In this document: piece after piece, positions 27,726-37,106 of the stretch
Layout: the number at the start of each line of letters is the position of its first letter
Position numbering within the stretch: the first letter of the stretch is position 1
Assembly: GCF_007997155.1 (NCBI RefSeq)
Contig: NZ_VORT01000007.1
Location: 165,904-229,903, forward strand
DNA length: 64,000 bases
Origin: Aequorivita antarctica
GTDB taxonomy: Bacteria > Bacteroidota > Bacteroidia > Flavobacteriales > Flavobacteriaceae
Direction: 5' to 3'
Translations under genes and position numbers: made by a program
Notes under the pieces: generated by a model
What the model was told of the DNA's origin: nothing
Database searches by the model: none
The model's input: only the letters and a program-made list of their open reading frames with translations

Positions 27726-28484
27726 ATGAAGTTTTTATTTTTCACAGTTTCAATATTTCTTTTTTTCAGCTTTAATGGGGATCCAGTTCAAAAAAAAGTA
27801 ATTCGGACTAAAGAATATGATATTCAATTTTATGTTTCCCTAAAGAAAAAAAGGGCAAATCAAAATAAAGAATATTTTTGGTATAAATCGGGTGAAATAC
27901 ACAATTCAATCGGCAACGCGGCTGGCGAACTGCTTCATCTTCAGTACGTAAAGTACTACACGGATAACAGTTTGGCAGAGAAAGGTGAATTTGAATACGG
28001 CCTTAAAAAAGGTGTTTGGAAACAATGGTACCCGAATGGTTTAATTATGGAGGAATCCCGATGGGTGGATGGAGTAAAATACGGACCATATACCTATTAC
28101 GATGAGATGGGAGAACTGGTAATAACTGGAAAATACAGGGATAATGTTAAGATAGGTGTTTGGATAAACTTGAAAACCAAAGACACAACTTGGTATAAAA
28201 AAGGTCGGGCTTTCAAAGAACATCCAAGAATAGTTAAAAAGCGACAAGATTCAATTGACGGAAAGAAAGGTTTCTTCAAAAAATTGTTCGGAAAAAAAGA
28301 TTCCACAGCTATAAACGAAAAGGACAGTTTCTTTAAAAGACTGTTCGGAAAAAAGAAACCGAAAAGTGAGGATCCAAAAATTAAGTCCAATAATAAAGAT
28401 GTAGATAATGAACCAAATTTTTTTCAAAGAATCTTTGGAAAGAAAGTGGGTAACAAAAAAGAAGACAAGGATATAAAGAACTGA
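27726..28484 (+). CDS. Exported MORN-like repeat protein with three basic FGKK motifs
   Basis: The 252-residue protein has an N-terminal signal peptide (MKFLFFTVSIFLFFSFNGD). A region of MORN/YwqK-like repeats follows, residues ~75-165 (GEFEYGLKKGVWKQWYPNG, GPYTYYDEMGELVITGKY). The C-terminal third repeats a basic amphipathic motif three times: FFKKLFGKK, FFKRLFGKK and FFQRIFGKK. YwqK-type proteins are often annotated as antitoxins, but here the gene heads the secretion operon. A structural or anchoring role is equally possible. It ends one base before the next gene, so it is operonic. Confidence 0.65.
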   Translation: MKFLFFTVSIFLFFSFNGDPVQKKVIRTKEYDIQFYVSLKKKRANQNKEYFWYKSGEIHNSIGNAAGELLHLQYVKYYTDNSLAEKGEFEYGLKKGVWKQWYPNGLIMEESRWVDGVKYGPYTYYDEMGELVITGKYRDNVKIGVWINLKTKDTTWYKKGRAFKEHPRIVKKRQDSIDGKKGFFKKLFGKKDSTAINEKDSFFKRLFGKKKPKSEDPKIKSNNKDVDNEPNFFQRIFGKKVGNKKEDKDIKN

Positions 28485-28485
28485 T

Positions 28486-29706
28486 ATGATACGTGCGGCT
28501 TCGTTGGTATACGCTATTTTCATTTCCTTGGTCATTGGAATTCTTTGTTATTCCTTGGTATTGACATTCTCACTTAATTTAAATATAGAAAGTCATTTTG
28601 AATTGCGCCAACGATTATTAACAAATAATGATTCAGCATTGGAATATTTAAAGGCCAATTATAACACCCTTGGTAACGAGAGAGAAGTTTTTCTCTTTCC
28701 AAAAGAGAATGACATTAAGACTTATTTTGAGGGGACCTCGTGGGGTGTGTTCCGAAAATACACTGTTATAAGCATGGCAAAAAGGGATTCTGTAAGACAG
28801 GATATTCTAATGGCAGATCGTCATCTAAATACTGCCCCTGCTCTTTATCTGCGCGATAATGATAGCGAATTTAAGATTGCAGGAAAAACCGAGATCAATG
28901 GCAATATTTTTATATCTGGTTATGGGTTAAAGAAAACGACCATTACTGGAAATAGTGGTTTTTATGAACCAAAGTTTACGGGAACTGTTTTCCGGTCAGA
29001 TAAAATTTTGCCGCACGTTGAGAGCTTTATAATTAGCTATCCCGAAGCATATGAACTTTTATTGCTAGAAGATATTCGTGAAGCCTCCTTGATAAATTCG
29101 TTTGACAGAATAACAAAGATAATCGAGGTAGAAAACATTTTGGAAAACATCAAACTAAAAGGAAATATCATCGTGCGTTCTAAAGATACACTTTCCATTA
29201 TGCCCTCTGCCATATTGGAAGATATTATTATTGAAGCACCAAAGGTTGTTTTCCGATCTGGAACTGAAGGGAATGTTCAAGTCTTCTCGACCCATGAAAT
29301 TGAATTAGAGAAGGATGTCAAACTTAATTATCCTTCCGTTCTAGTAGTGGATTCAGATGACACATCAACCGAAAAGAAAATAATTGTGGGAGAAAATTCT
29401 GTCATTGAAGGCACGGTACTTTTATATGGCAACGGACTCATTGATGAAAACAAAAACACGCTTATAATAGAGAAAGATGCCGAAATAACAGGAGATGTTT
29501 ATTGTGATGGGAAATTATCACTTTATGGCACAGTAAAAGGAAGTGTTTTTGCTTCAGCTTTGCTTTATAAGACGGACAACAGCCAGTACGACAATTTAAT
29601 TTTCAATGGTAAGATCCTCGCGGACAAATTACCAGCGAATTATTTCCAGGTTTCATTATTGGAAGATTTTAAAAGCAAAGAACCGTTAATCATAAAAAAA
29701 ATATGA
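28486..29706 (+). CDS. Membrane-anchored protein with bactofilin-like C-terminal repeats, GspK position
   Basis: The 406-residue protein has one N-terminal transmembrane helix (~5-28) and a soluble part. Its C-terminal half carries short beta-helix-like repeats (NSVIEGTVLLYGNG, DAEITGDVYCDGKLSLYGTVKGSVFAS) of the polymer-forming/bactofilin type. It lies directly before the minor pseudopilin genes, where GspK or PilX-like factors are found in classical systems. It has no prepilin cleavage motif, so it is not an orthodox GspK. I infer a scaffold for the secretion machine. It overlaps the next start by 4 bases. Confidence 0.6.
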   Translation: MIRAASLVYAIFISLVIGILCYSLVLTFSLNLNIESHFELRQRLLTNNDSALEYLKANYNTLGNEREVFLFPKENDIKTYFEGTSWGVFRKYTVISMAKRDSVRQDILMADRHLNTAPALYLRDNDSEFKIAGKTEINGNIFISGYGLKKTTITGNSGFYEPKFTGTVFRSDKILPHVESFIISYPEAYELLLLEDIREASLINSFDRITKIIEVENILENIKLKGNIIVRSKDTLSIMPSAILEDIIIEAPKVVFRSGTEGNVQVFSTHEIELEKDVKLNYPSVLVVDSDDTSTEKKIIVGENSVIEGTVLLYGNGLIDENKNTLIIEKDAEITGDVYCDGKLSLYGTVKGSVFASALLYKTDNSQYDNLIFNGKILADKLPANYFQVSLLEDFKSKEPLIIKKI

Positions 29707-30059
29707 GGGCTTACTATAAAATAAAGGGTTCTTCATTAATTGAAACAGTTATTGCCATAACTATCATAACTATATGTTCACTAATTGCAACATTGGTGTA
29801 CAGTCGAATTATTGACCAAACACCTCCCATAAAGAAATACGAATGGTCCATGGAAGTAAGCAAACTTATGGAAGAAACCTCCCTGAAAAGTGACTTTATA
29901 CCTTTTAACAGGGAATACAAAGATTATAGTATAGCAGGAAGGTTGTCTAAAAAAGAAGATGGCGGAAGCTTAAGCAATATCGAATTTTTAGTCATAAGTC
30001 AAAAAGACACCGTGATATTACCTATGCTCTTATATAAAATTGAAGGTCATGAAAATTAA
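29703..30059 (+). CDS. Minor pseudopilin, GspI-like
   Basis: The 118-residue protein has a type IV prepilin leader: a short basic N terminus, cleavage after G9 in KIKG/SSLIE with Glu at +5, then a hydrophobic helix (TVIAITIITICSLIATLVY). The soluble domain is small. It would be cleaved by the prepilin peptidase encoded four genes downstream and join the tip of a periplasmic pseudopilus. Gene order before a GspJ-like protein supports the GspI label, but size alone does not separate the minor types. Confidence 0.7.
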   Translation: MRAYYKIKGSSLIETVIAITIITICSLIATLVYSRIIDQTPPIKKYEWSMEVSKLMEETSLKSDFIPFNREYKDYSIAGRLSKKEDGGSLSNIEFLVISQKDTVILPMLLYKIEGHEN

Positions 30060-30528
30060 GGCATTTACCATTTTGGAAATGATCATTAACCTCGCTTTGA
30101 TGAGCATTATCGTAAGCATGGTGTATGTGGTATATGGCTATTTCTCAAAAAACATGACGGAATATTCATTAATGACAACAGAAAATTTTGAAATGGCCTC
30201 ATTCAATACAAGGCTAAAAGAAGATTTTTATAAAGCGGACAAAATAATCTCCACAAATGGAGGGAAATTTACAGTAATATTTTATGATGAAACTTCTGTG
30301 GTCTATCGACAGGGAGAACAATATTTGTACAGAGAAAATAGCATTACACGGGATTCCATTCGATCCAAGGGAGTTACGTTTACATTTCTTTATTCTGACT
30401 TGCCTAAGAATTCAGAAAATTTAATAAAAAATGTTTTGGTCAATGCTGAGCTATATGGAAACGACGTCTCTTTATTTGCCTATAAAAAATATTTCTCAAA
30501 CTATCTGAACTTGAAAAATGAGTATTGA
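30049..30528 (+). CDS. Minor pseudopilin, GspJ-like
   Basis: About 159 residues from the ATG at 30049 (an in-frame ATG at 30040 adds three). The leader is MKIKA/FTILE with Glu at +5 and Ala, not the usual Gly, at -1, followed by a hydrophobic helix (NLALMSIIVSMVYVVYGYF). Ala is tolerated at this position in some prepilins. The soluble domain is strand-rich, as in GspJ-type tip pseudopilins. It overlaps the genes on both sides by 10-11 bases, so synthesis is tightly coupled. Confidence 0.7.
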   Translation: MKIKAFTILEMIINLALMSIIVSMVYVVYGYFSKNMTEYSLMTTENFEMASFNTRLKEDFYKADKIISTNGGKFTVIFYDETSVVYRQGEQYLYRENSITRDSIRSKGVTFTFLYSDLPKNSENLIKNVLVNAELYGNDVSLFAYKKYFSNYLNLKNEY

Positions 30529-31657
30529 TATTGGTCAAATACAAGGGAAAGGAAAAACTGTCTCCATAAAAAAGAACACTTCTTTTTCTTTGACGAAAAG
30601 GAACTATTTCGTTTCGAAAAAATTAAACTCAAAAAAGAAGGCTTTCATCTATAAGGATATGGCAACATTACTAAAAGCAGGTATAGATTTTAAAACGACA
30701 CTTACTATTATAAGGGATCAACAAAAAAATGAATATATCAGGAATATCATAGATCAATTATTGGTAAATGTGATTAAAGGAAAAGCGTTTTATGAGGCTA
30801 TGGAACTATCGGGAAACTTTACACCTTATGAAATATTTAGTATTAAGATTGGTGAGGAAACACGGCGTTTGGACAATATTTTGGAAGAGCTGCAAAAGTA
30901 TTTCAATCGTAAGGTGAAACTCAAAAAGCAAATAATATCCATACTTACCTACCCAGCGTTTATTTTGGTACTTACCTTGGCAACCCTTTATTTTATGCTG
31001 ACCTATGTTGTGCCGTTGTTTGAATCCGTTTTTCATCAATTCAATAGGGAACTGCCCACACTTACACGTTATGTGATTTCCCTTTCTGAAAACTTCAATG
31101 TAATACTAATTGTGTTTCTTTTGATAATTGGATCTGCAATATTTACTTTTCAAAAAATAAAAAAACAGCCAGCTTTTCAAAAAAGATTTACTGGTCTAAT
31201 ACTTAAAATTCCATTTTTTGGGAAACTTGTAAAAGAAATCTACATCACTCGATTCTGTCAATCCATGGCGCTGCTTTTGGTATCCAAAACTTCTTTGGTG
31301 GAATCCATTGGGCTGGTAAAAAAAATGATAGCCTTTTATCCAATTGAGCAGGCTCTTGATGTGATAGAAAAAGACATTTCAAAAGGAATTGCTCTTGGCG
31401 AGTCACTTTCCAAGTTTAAGATTTTTGATACCAACATTATTTCCATGGTAAAGGTTGCCGAACAGGTGAACCAATTGGATGAAATGTTTCTTACACTGGC
31501 CAATCATTATGACGCCGAAGTAGAACATAAAACAAAAGTAATGGGCACAATAATAGAACCAATGCTCATTCTTTTTATTGGAGGAATTGTGGGTGTCATC
31601 ATGGTGGCTATGTATGCACCCATGTTTGATTTAAGTGAAGTGATAGGAGGGCATTAA
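30518..31657 (+). CDS. gspF: Type II secretion inner-membrane platform protein, GspF family
   Basis: The 379-residue protein has two T2SSF domains (~45-165 and ~245-370), each a helical bundle next to membrane helices. Transmembrane segments lie at ~142-164, ~193-215 and ~348-372. Family motifs are visible: MATLLKAGID, FSIKIGEETRRLDNIL, and the matching second-copy ISMVKVAEQVNQLDEM. GspF links the cytosolic ATPase to pseudopilus assembly. The basic ~40-residue N-terminal extension precedes the first domain. Confidence 0.9.
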   Translation: MSIDIGQIQGKGKTVSIKKNTSFSLTKRNYFVSKKLNSKKKAFIYKDMATLLKAGIDFKTTLTIIRDQQKNEYIRNIIDQLLVNVIKGKAFYEAMELSGNFTPYEIFSIKIGEETRRLDNILEELQKYFNRKVKLKKQIISILTYPAFILVLTLATLYFMLTYVVPLFESVFHQFNRELPTLTRYVISLSENFNVILIVFLLIIGSAIFTFQKIKKQPAFQKRFTGLILKIPFFGKLVKEIYITRFCQSMALLLVSKTSLVESIGLVKKMIAFYPIEQALDVIEKDISKGIALGESLSKFKIFDTNIISMVKVAEQVNQLDEMFLTLANHYDAEVEHKTKVMGTIIEPMLILFIGGIVGVIMVAMYAPMFDLSEVIGGH

Positions 31658-31686
31658 TTTTTTATAAATACAAAATACCTAACCAT

Positions 31687-32124
31687 ATGTTTTTAAAAAA
31701 AATAGATTTAAAGAAAAAGCCGAAAAATAAGTTTTTTCTTCCAGGGTATTCGATGACCGAAATCCTTATAGTATTATGCATTATTGGGATATTGATCTTA
31801 ATGGTGCTACCCAATCAAACTTCGGTAATAAGTCAGGCGAAAGCCATAGAAGCCCAAACCATGTTAAACCATTTATATGCACTGGAGAAAAGCCATTTTT
31901 ATCGTTATTCCCGTTATTCTTCCAGTTTCGAGGAATTAGGTTTTGAACCATCCTTGGGGATCGATAAAGGAGGGCAAGCAGTCTATAACATTGAAATTAT
32001 TGAGGCAGGAACGAATAACTTTAAGGCTAGAGCAACAGCCCTATCAGATTTTGACGGGGACGGTACTTTCAATCTCTGGGAAATCGACGAAGATAAATTG
32101 CTCAAAGAAGTTACCAAGGATTGA
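31687..32124 (+). CDS. gspG: Major pseudopilin, GspG-like
   Basis: The 145-residue protein has a long basic leader (20 residues) ending FFLPG/YSMTE, with Glu at +5, then the hydrophobic helix ILIVLCIIGILILMVLPN. The C-terminal DFDGDGTFNLWEID is an acidic loop like the calcium-binding site that stabilises GspG. It is the likely main subunit of the pseudopilus and a substrate of the adjacent peptidase. It follows gspF after ~29 bases. Confidence 0.85.
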   Translation: MFLKKIDLKKKPKNKFFLPGYSMTEILIVLCIIGILILMVLPNQTSVISQAKAIEAQTMLNHLYALEKSHFYRYSRYSSSFEELGFEPSLGIDKGGQAVYNIEIIEAGTNNFKARATALSDFDGDGTFNLWEIDEDKLLKEVTKD

Positions 32125-32630
32125 TGGTCATAATTTTAAATATAATATTGGGCGTTTCATTAGCCGCCATAATATATCAGGATTTTAAATACAGGGCCAT
32201 TCATGTATTTCTCGTAATCGGTGTGTTCATTTGTAGCTGTTTATTATTGTGGCAAGATCAAAAAAGCCTGAGCCCACTATTTTACACAAGTATTTTTCTG
32301 ATATCGGTCTTAGTTCTACTATGGATTTATATAACACTGAAAAATCGAAATATACAGGCGATAACGAAAGGTATTGGCTTGGGTGATGTTTTGTTCTTTT
32401 TTGCCGTTGCACCTCTGTTCTCTTTGCGAAATTATATGTTGTTTTTCATAAGTGGGATGATAATAGCCTTGATTTTTTTTATGCTATTCAAAAACTTGAT
32501 GAAAACAAAACTTATTCCCTTGGCCGGAATTTTATCAGGTCATCTGATTGTTTTAAAAGTGCTTTCGCTCAGCTTGAACCTGGATCTATTTTACAACCCT
32601 ATTATTATAAATACTTTTGGAAACCAATAA
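32124..32630 (+). CDS. Prepilin peptidase (A24 family), methylase domain absent
   Basis: About 168 residues from the ATG at 32124 (TGATG overlap with the gspG stop). The two catalytic aspartates of GspO/PilD peptidases are seen: IYQDFKYRAIH near residues 17-27 and GIGLGDVLFFFA (GxGD) near 84-95. Five to six hydrophobic helices span the membrane. Full-length PilD has an N-terminal cysteine-rich methyltransferase domain; it is missing here, as in short TadV-like and many Bacteroidota forms. A dedicated peptidase makes the operon self-sufficient for pseudopilin maturation. Confidence 0.85.
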   Translation: MVIILNIILGVSLAAIIYQDFKYRAIHVFLVIGVFICSCLLLWQDQKSLSPLFYTSIFLISVLVLLWIYITLKNRNIQAITKGIGLGDVLFFFAVAPLFSLRNYMLFFISGMIIALIFFMLFKNLMKTKLIPLAGILSGHLIVLKVLSLSLNLDLFYNPIIINTFGNQ

Positions 32631-34017
32631 TATAAACCTGACAACAGAGAACCAACAGCTAATCCAAGCTGATGTTGCCTTTCATTATGGGATTATTCCC
32701 AAAAAGATGGAAGACAAGATCATTACGCTATACATTAAGGAAAGTAATTATGGAACTGTTTCACCCGAAGAGATTGAGCTTCTTTTGGGAACGGAAGTCG
32801 TATTGGAACCATGGGGAAACGATGCCATTAACAAAGCGCTTTCCCAATATTACCGTTCAGAGGGAAATAAAGTGGCGGGAACCGAATTCAAGTTGGGAAA
32901 CGATTTTTTGGAAAATTTGATTTGGGAAGCCAAATCGAATTCAAGCAGTGACATTCATTTTGAAATTTTTAGGGATGCGGCAAGAATAAGGTTCAGAATT
33001 GACGGAAAATTGATTGAAAGGTATAAAGTAAAAATTGAGGATTATCCCGAATTGGTAAATAAAATCAAGATCAAGTCCAATCTCAACATTTCTGAAAAAA
33101 GATTGCCTCAAGACGGACGAATTAATTATAACGACTTTGACATAAGGGTTTCAATCCTTCCAACTTTGCACGGAGAAAAGATTGTGATGCGTATTTTGGG
33201 AAAGGACACTTCTGATCTTTCCATTGAAATGCTAGGAATGAGCGAGGATGAGAAAAATACATATTTACAGGCTGTGGACGCTACCAAGGGGATTATCTTA
33301 ATAAGCGGCCCTACTGGATCGGGAAAGACCACCACATTATATGCAACTCTTAAGTTGTTGAACAAAATGACAACAAATATTCTCACCATAGAAGATCCTA
33401 TTGAATATACCATGGAGGGTATCAATCAAGTCCAGTTGAAAGAAGAAATAGGACTGACCTTTGCCAGTGCATTAAAAACTTTTTTACGACAGGATCCTGA
33501 TATAATAATGCTAGGAGAAATCAGGGATGAACAAACTGCCCAAATGGCAATAAGGGCAAGCTTGACTGGACATTTGGTTCTTTCCACTATCCACACCAAT
33601 TCTGCTGTCGGTACACTTTCAAGATTGATGGACATGGGAATTCCTCCTTTCTTGATTGCGGAAACCCTAAGAATATCGGTTGCACAACGGCTTGTCCGCA
33701 AACTTTGCAACCATTGTAAAAAATTGTCTCAAGAAAAAGGGAATAGCATTTTAGGATATGAGGATTTGCCTGAGCATTACATACCAATTGGATGCAATGA
33801 ATGTTACCACACGGGATACAAGGGAAGAGTAGCTATTTATGAATTGATACCCGTGGATCAAAAGATAATCGATCTGATTAAAACGGGAAATAGTAACATG
33901 GCTAATGAACTGAACTACAAAAAATTATCAGAGAAAGCATTTGACCTTGTAAAAAAGGGGATTACCACATTTGAGGAAGTATATCCAATATTAATTGAAG
34001 ACAAGAACAACGTATGA
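32617..34017 (+). CDS. gspE: Type II secretion ATPase, GspE family
   Basis: The 466-residue hexameric ATPase powers pseudopilus assembly. It has the Walker A motif GPTGSGKTTT near residue 231, an Asp box ILTIEDPIEY, Walker B DPDIIMLGEIRD and His box LSTIHTN. The C-terminal domain carries two Cys pairs, CNHC near 364 and CNECYHTGYKGR near 393, the zinc-binding arrangement of GspE. The N1E-type region is short. The start is a TTG overlapping the peptidase stop; a Met about 30 residues in is a less likely alternative. Confidence 0.92.
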   Translation: METNNINLTTENQQLIQADVAFHYGIIPKKMEDKIITLYIKESNYGTVSPEEIELLLGTEVVLEPWGNDAINKALSQYYRSEGNKVAGTEFKLGNDFLENLIWEAKSNSSSDIHFEIFRDAARIRFRIDGKLIERYKVKIEDYPELVNKIKIKSNLNISEKRLPQDGRINYNDFDIRVSILPTLHGEKIVMRILGKDTSDLSIEMLGMSEDEKNTYLQAVDATKGIILISGPTGSGKTTTLYATLKLLNKMTTNILTIEDPIEYTMEGINQVQLKEEIGLTFASALKTFLRQDPDIIMLGEIRDEQTAQMAIRASLTGHLVLSTIHTNSAVGTLSRLMDMGIPPFLIAETLRISVAQRLVRKLCNHCKKLSQEKGNSILGYEDLPEHYIPIGCNECYHTGYKGRVAIYELIPVDQKIIDLIKTGNSNMANELNYKKLSEKAFDLVKKGITTFEEVYPILIEDKNNV

Positions 34018-35927
34018 CCAAATTTTTATTTTTTATCGCGGCTATTACCTTTTCCGTATCTGTTATTTCACAAACTACAGATATTAAAAATATTGAAGGT
34101 CAACTCAGTGAAATTGCCAAAACCCGAAACGGTCTGAATGAAAAAATTCGGATTGATATTTCGGGGTTGTCGTTATATGATTTTATTACTTCTATTGCGG
34201 AAGAACATAAACTGAACGTGAGTGTTGACAATGATTTGAATCAAATTGTAAACAGTAATTTTTTCGATGTTGACGTTAAGGACGTATATCTGTTTTTGGT
34301 TCAGAAATATGACTTAGAAGTAACCTTTATGAATGGAATTATAGCTTTCAACAAGAAGAAACCAATAGTAAAGATAGAGCCTCCCAAAGTTGAGACACCA
34401 ATAGATATTGATTACAATCCCGAAAACAACTTTCTTTCCGTTAAACTTAAAAATGATTCCCTTCCAAGGGTTGCCCAAAAAATCACAGAGATTTCCAATA
34501 AGAATATTGTATTGGCCCCTGACATCAAAGAACTGAAAGTCTCGGCCTACATTCTCAATAGACCATTTGATCAGGTAATGGATATGCTCGCCAAGTCAAA
34601 TCAATTGACCTTGACAATAGACGAAAATGGATTTTATTTTTTGGGAAAAGATAATATTGAGGTTGTCAATGACACAAAGAGTCGTAGAAATACAAAAGGG
34701 AATATCTCCAAAACACCTCAGAGTTCTGGGGATCTTACTGTAGCACTGAACCCCAATGGTTACTTAACCGTAAAGGCTTACCAATCAGATCTAACAAGTA
34801 TCATCCTTCAAGCGGCCGACCTTTTAAAAATAAGCTATTTCTTCTATAATCCCATGGGAGATGAGACCACCACCTTAATTGCAAATGAAATAAGCTTTGA
34901 CGATCTGCTCAACCATATATTCAAAGGGAAGAAATATACTTTCAAAAAAATGGATGATCTATATTTAATTGGGGAGCAGAATACTGAAGGCCTTCGTATA
35001 ACGGAATTGGTTCAGCTTGAAAACAGAACCATAGAATTGGTTTTGCCAACGTTACCAAAGGCTTTGTTGGAAAATGTAGAAGTAAAGGAAGTAATGGAAC
35101 TCAATGGGATTATGATTTCTGGGTCCAAGCCCAAAATTCAGGAAATAAAAGAATATCTGCGTGAGATCGACAAGGTGGTGCCATTGGTCCAAATAGAGGT
35201 ATTGATTGTCCAATATCAAAAATCCTATGATATTCAAACGGGTCTAAAAGCAATTATTGGAGATGAAGGCAAGGATGTCAAAACTTCAGGAGTATTGTTT
35301 CCAAGTACAGACGTTACATTAAATTCAAGTTCCATAAATAATTTGATCGATAGCTTTAATGGTTTCGGAATTTTTAATTTGGGCAAGGTTACGGAGCGCT
35401 TTTATGCAAATCTTTCAGCCCTTGAAAGTAATTCGATAATAAACGTACAGTCCACCCCAAAAATAGCAACTTTAAGTGGCCATGAGGCAAGCGTATCGAT
35501 AGGAGAGACAAATTACTATTTTGAACAGACCAATAAATTAATCACATCTGGAATTAACGAAAATATATTACAATCCGGAGTATGGAAGCCTACAGAGGCC
35601 AACCTAAGTGTTTTCATAAAACCTTATGTCAGCAAAGATGAGCAGGTTACACTTAATATAAACGTTGAAAAAAGTGCTTTTTTGGGCAGGGCCGGAGAAG
35701 ATGCTCCACCTGATAAAGCTACTCAACGCTTTGAATCTTTGGTTCGAGTGAAAAACAACGAAATGATCTTATTGGGTGGGTTGGATGAACTAGATAGACA
35801 GAATTCAGGTTCTGGGACACCTTTTCTGTCAAGAATTCCTGTAATTAAATGGTTTTTTAGTAGCAAACGAAAATCCAGATCTAAATCGAAGTTGCACGTA
35901 TTTATAAAACCAACGATTGTTTACTAA
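34014..35927 (+). CDS. gspD: Secretin, GspD/PilQ-like outer-membrane channel
   Basis: The 637-residue protein has a signal peptide (MTKFLFFIAAITFSVSVISQ). Periplasmic N0/STN-like modules follow (residues ~45-110 and further repeats to ~370). A C-terminal secretin domain (~385-637) shows VPLVQIEVLIVQYQKSYDIQ, INVQSTPKIATLSGHEASV, MILLGGLDE and the closing HVFIKPTIVY. Secretins form the gated outer-membrane pore of T2SS and type IV pili. It overlaps gspE by 4 bases and shares one base with the next gene. Confidence 0.9.
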   Translation: MTKFLFFIAAITFSVSVISQTTDIKNIEGQLSEIAKTRNGLNEKIRIDISGLSLYDFITSIAEEHKLNVSVDNDLNQIVNSNFFDVDVKDVYLFLVQKYDLEVTFMNGIIAFNKKKPIVKIEPPKVETPIDIDYNPENNFLSVKLKNDSLPRVAQKITEISNKNIVLAPDIKELKVSAYILNRPFDQVMDMLAKSNQLTLTIDENGFYFLGKDNIEVVNDTKSRRNTKGNISKTPQSSGDLTVALNPNGYLTVKAYQSDLTSIILQAADLLKISYFFYNPMGDETTTLIANEISFDDLLNHIFKGKKYTFKKMDDLYLIGEQNTEGLRITELVQLENRTIELVLPTLPKALLENVEVKEVMELNGIMISGSKPKIQEIKEYLREIDKVVPLVQIEVLIVQYQKSYDIQTGLKAIIGDEGKDVKTSGVLFPSTDVTLNSSSINNLIDSFNGFGIFNLGKVTERFYANLSALESNSIINVQSTPKIATLSGHEASVSIGETNYYFEQTNKLITSGINENILQSGVWKPTEANLSVFIKPYVSKDEQVTLNINVEKSAFLGRAGEDAPPDKATQRFESLVRVKNNEMILLGGLDELDRQNSGSGTPFLSRIPVIKWFFSSKRKSRSKSKLHVFIKPTIVY

Positions 35928-37105
35928 TGATACAGACTTTTGCAAATAAGTATTTGATTAAAGAGTTTTATTCGATCCATGTCCATATTTCGGAGAAAGA
36001 AACAGTATATCATGTGCTTCGGTTAAAGAAAAAACAATCGAAGATTACGATTTTGGAACAGGAAAGTATTTATGGGATTGATCAGCTTTTTAAAAAATTG
36101 CAAAAGGATGTGCCAGTGATTTTAGCATTTACAGGTAAAAAAATTATAAGCAAGATTATGGCCATCGAGGCTAATTATATTGATAAAATACTTTTTAATA
36201 AGGATCCTGAAGGTTATTATATTCTTGAATATCCCAAACCGACAAAAACACTTGTTTCTCTTATTCGGAAAGATGATTTGGACAGTTATATAAATAAGAT
36301 CCTTCAAAAAGGCTACACTGTTTTGGATTTTTCCATTGGGCCATTCATACTTGAGAGTCTCGCTCCTCTATTGATGGAGCCAAAAAAAATTCAAACCACA
36401 GAGTTTGAATATGATTTAACCAATACCTTATTATCAATAAATGACAATGCTGAGAGTAACGAAACGCAGGAAATTCAAGTTGGAGAGGATATTATATACA
36501 ATACCCATATATTAGGATTTGCTGGATTTTTATGTTTCCTAAATCCCGATAATATAGAAAAAAACTATCAGACTAATATTGATGCTTATTCTGAATCATT
36601 TTCATATAAGAAAGCTTTTACCGTAATGGGCAAAGGCATTTTGGTTACATTTCTTATACTCCTTTCTATAAGTTATATGGTAAAATCAGTTTATAGCCAA
36701 AAGAGTTCAGAAATTCAACAGGAAGCAATGTTGAATGCTCAGGTTCTGGATCAGATAGCTACATTAAAAAAAGATAGGGAATATAAAACGAGCATTATTG
36801 CAAATTCAAGTTTGGGAAGCAAACATGAACTAAGTTTCTATATAGCCCAGATTGCGGAAGGCTTACCAGAAACTATTCTACTTGAAAAACTTGAGGTCTT
36901 TCCAGCAAAAAAACCGATCAATCCAAACGAAAAAATCCGTATTGAACCCAATATTATTGAAATAGAAGGTGTAACACCATCAAATTCCAGTGTTACCCAA
37001 TGGGTAGAATTGCTCAATAACTACGATTGGATAAAAAAAGTGGAAGTATCGTCATACGCATTCGTAAAGAATGAATACAAGTTTAAGTTGAACCTATATC
37101 TATAA
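35927..37105 (+). CDS. GspL/PilM-PilN-like inner-membrane assembly protein
   Basis: The 392-residue protein has a cytosolic N-terminal part (~1-225) and a single transmembrane helix (~237-257, GILVTFLILLSISYMV). A periplasmic part follows with a probable coiled coil and then a ferredoxin-like domain (YDWIKKVEVSSYAFVKNEYKFKLNLYL) as in PilN/GspL. In T2SS, GspL recruits the ATPase GspE to the membrane. The actin-like cytosolic fold of GspL cannot be confirmed by eye. It follows the secretin and precedes a GspM/PilO-like gene, the standard order. Confidence 0.7.
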   Translation: MIQTFANKYLIKEFYSIHVHISEKETVYHVLRLKKKQSKITILEQESIYGIDQLFKKLQKDVPVILAFTGKKIISKIMAIEANYIDKILFNKDPEGYYILEYPKPTKTLVSLIRKDDLDSYINKILQKGYTVLDFSIGPFILESLAPLLMEPKKIQTTEFEYDLTNTLLSINDNAESNETQEIQVGEDIIYNTHILGFAGFLCFLNPDNIEKNYQTNIDAYSESFSYKKAFTVMGKGILVTFLILLSISYMVKSVYSQKSSEIQQEAMLNAQVLDQIATLKKDREYKTSIIANSSLGSKHELSFYIAQIAEGLPETILLEKLEVFPAKKPINPNEKIRIEPNIIEIEGVTPSNSSVTQWVELLNNYDWIKKVEVSSYAFVKNEYKFKLNLYL

Positions 37106-37106
37106 T

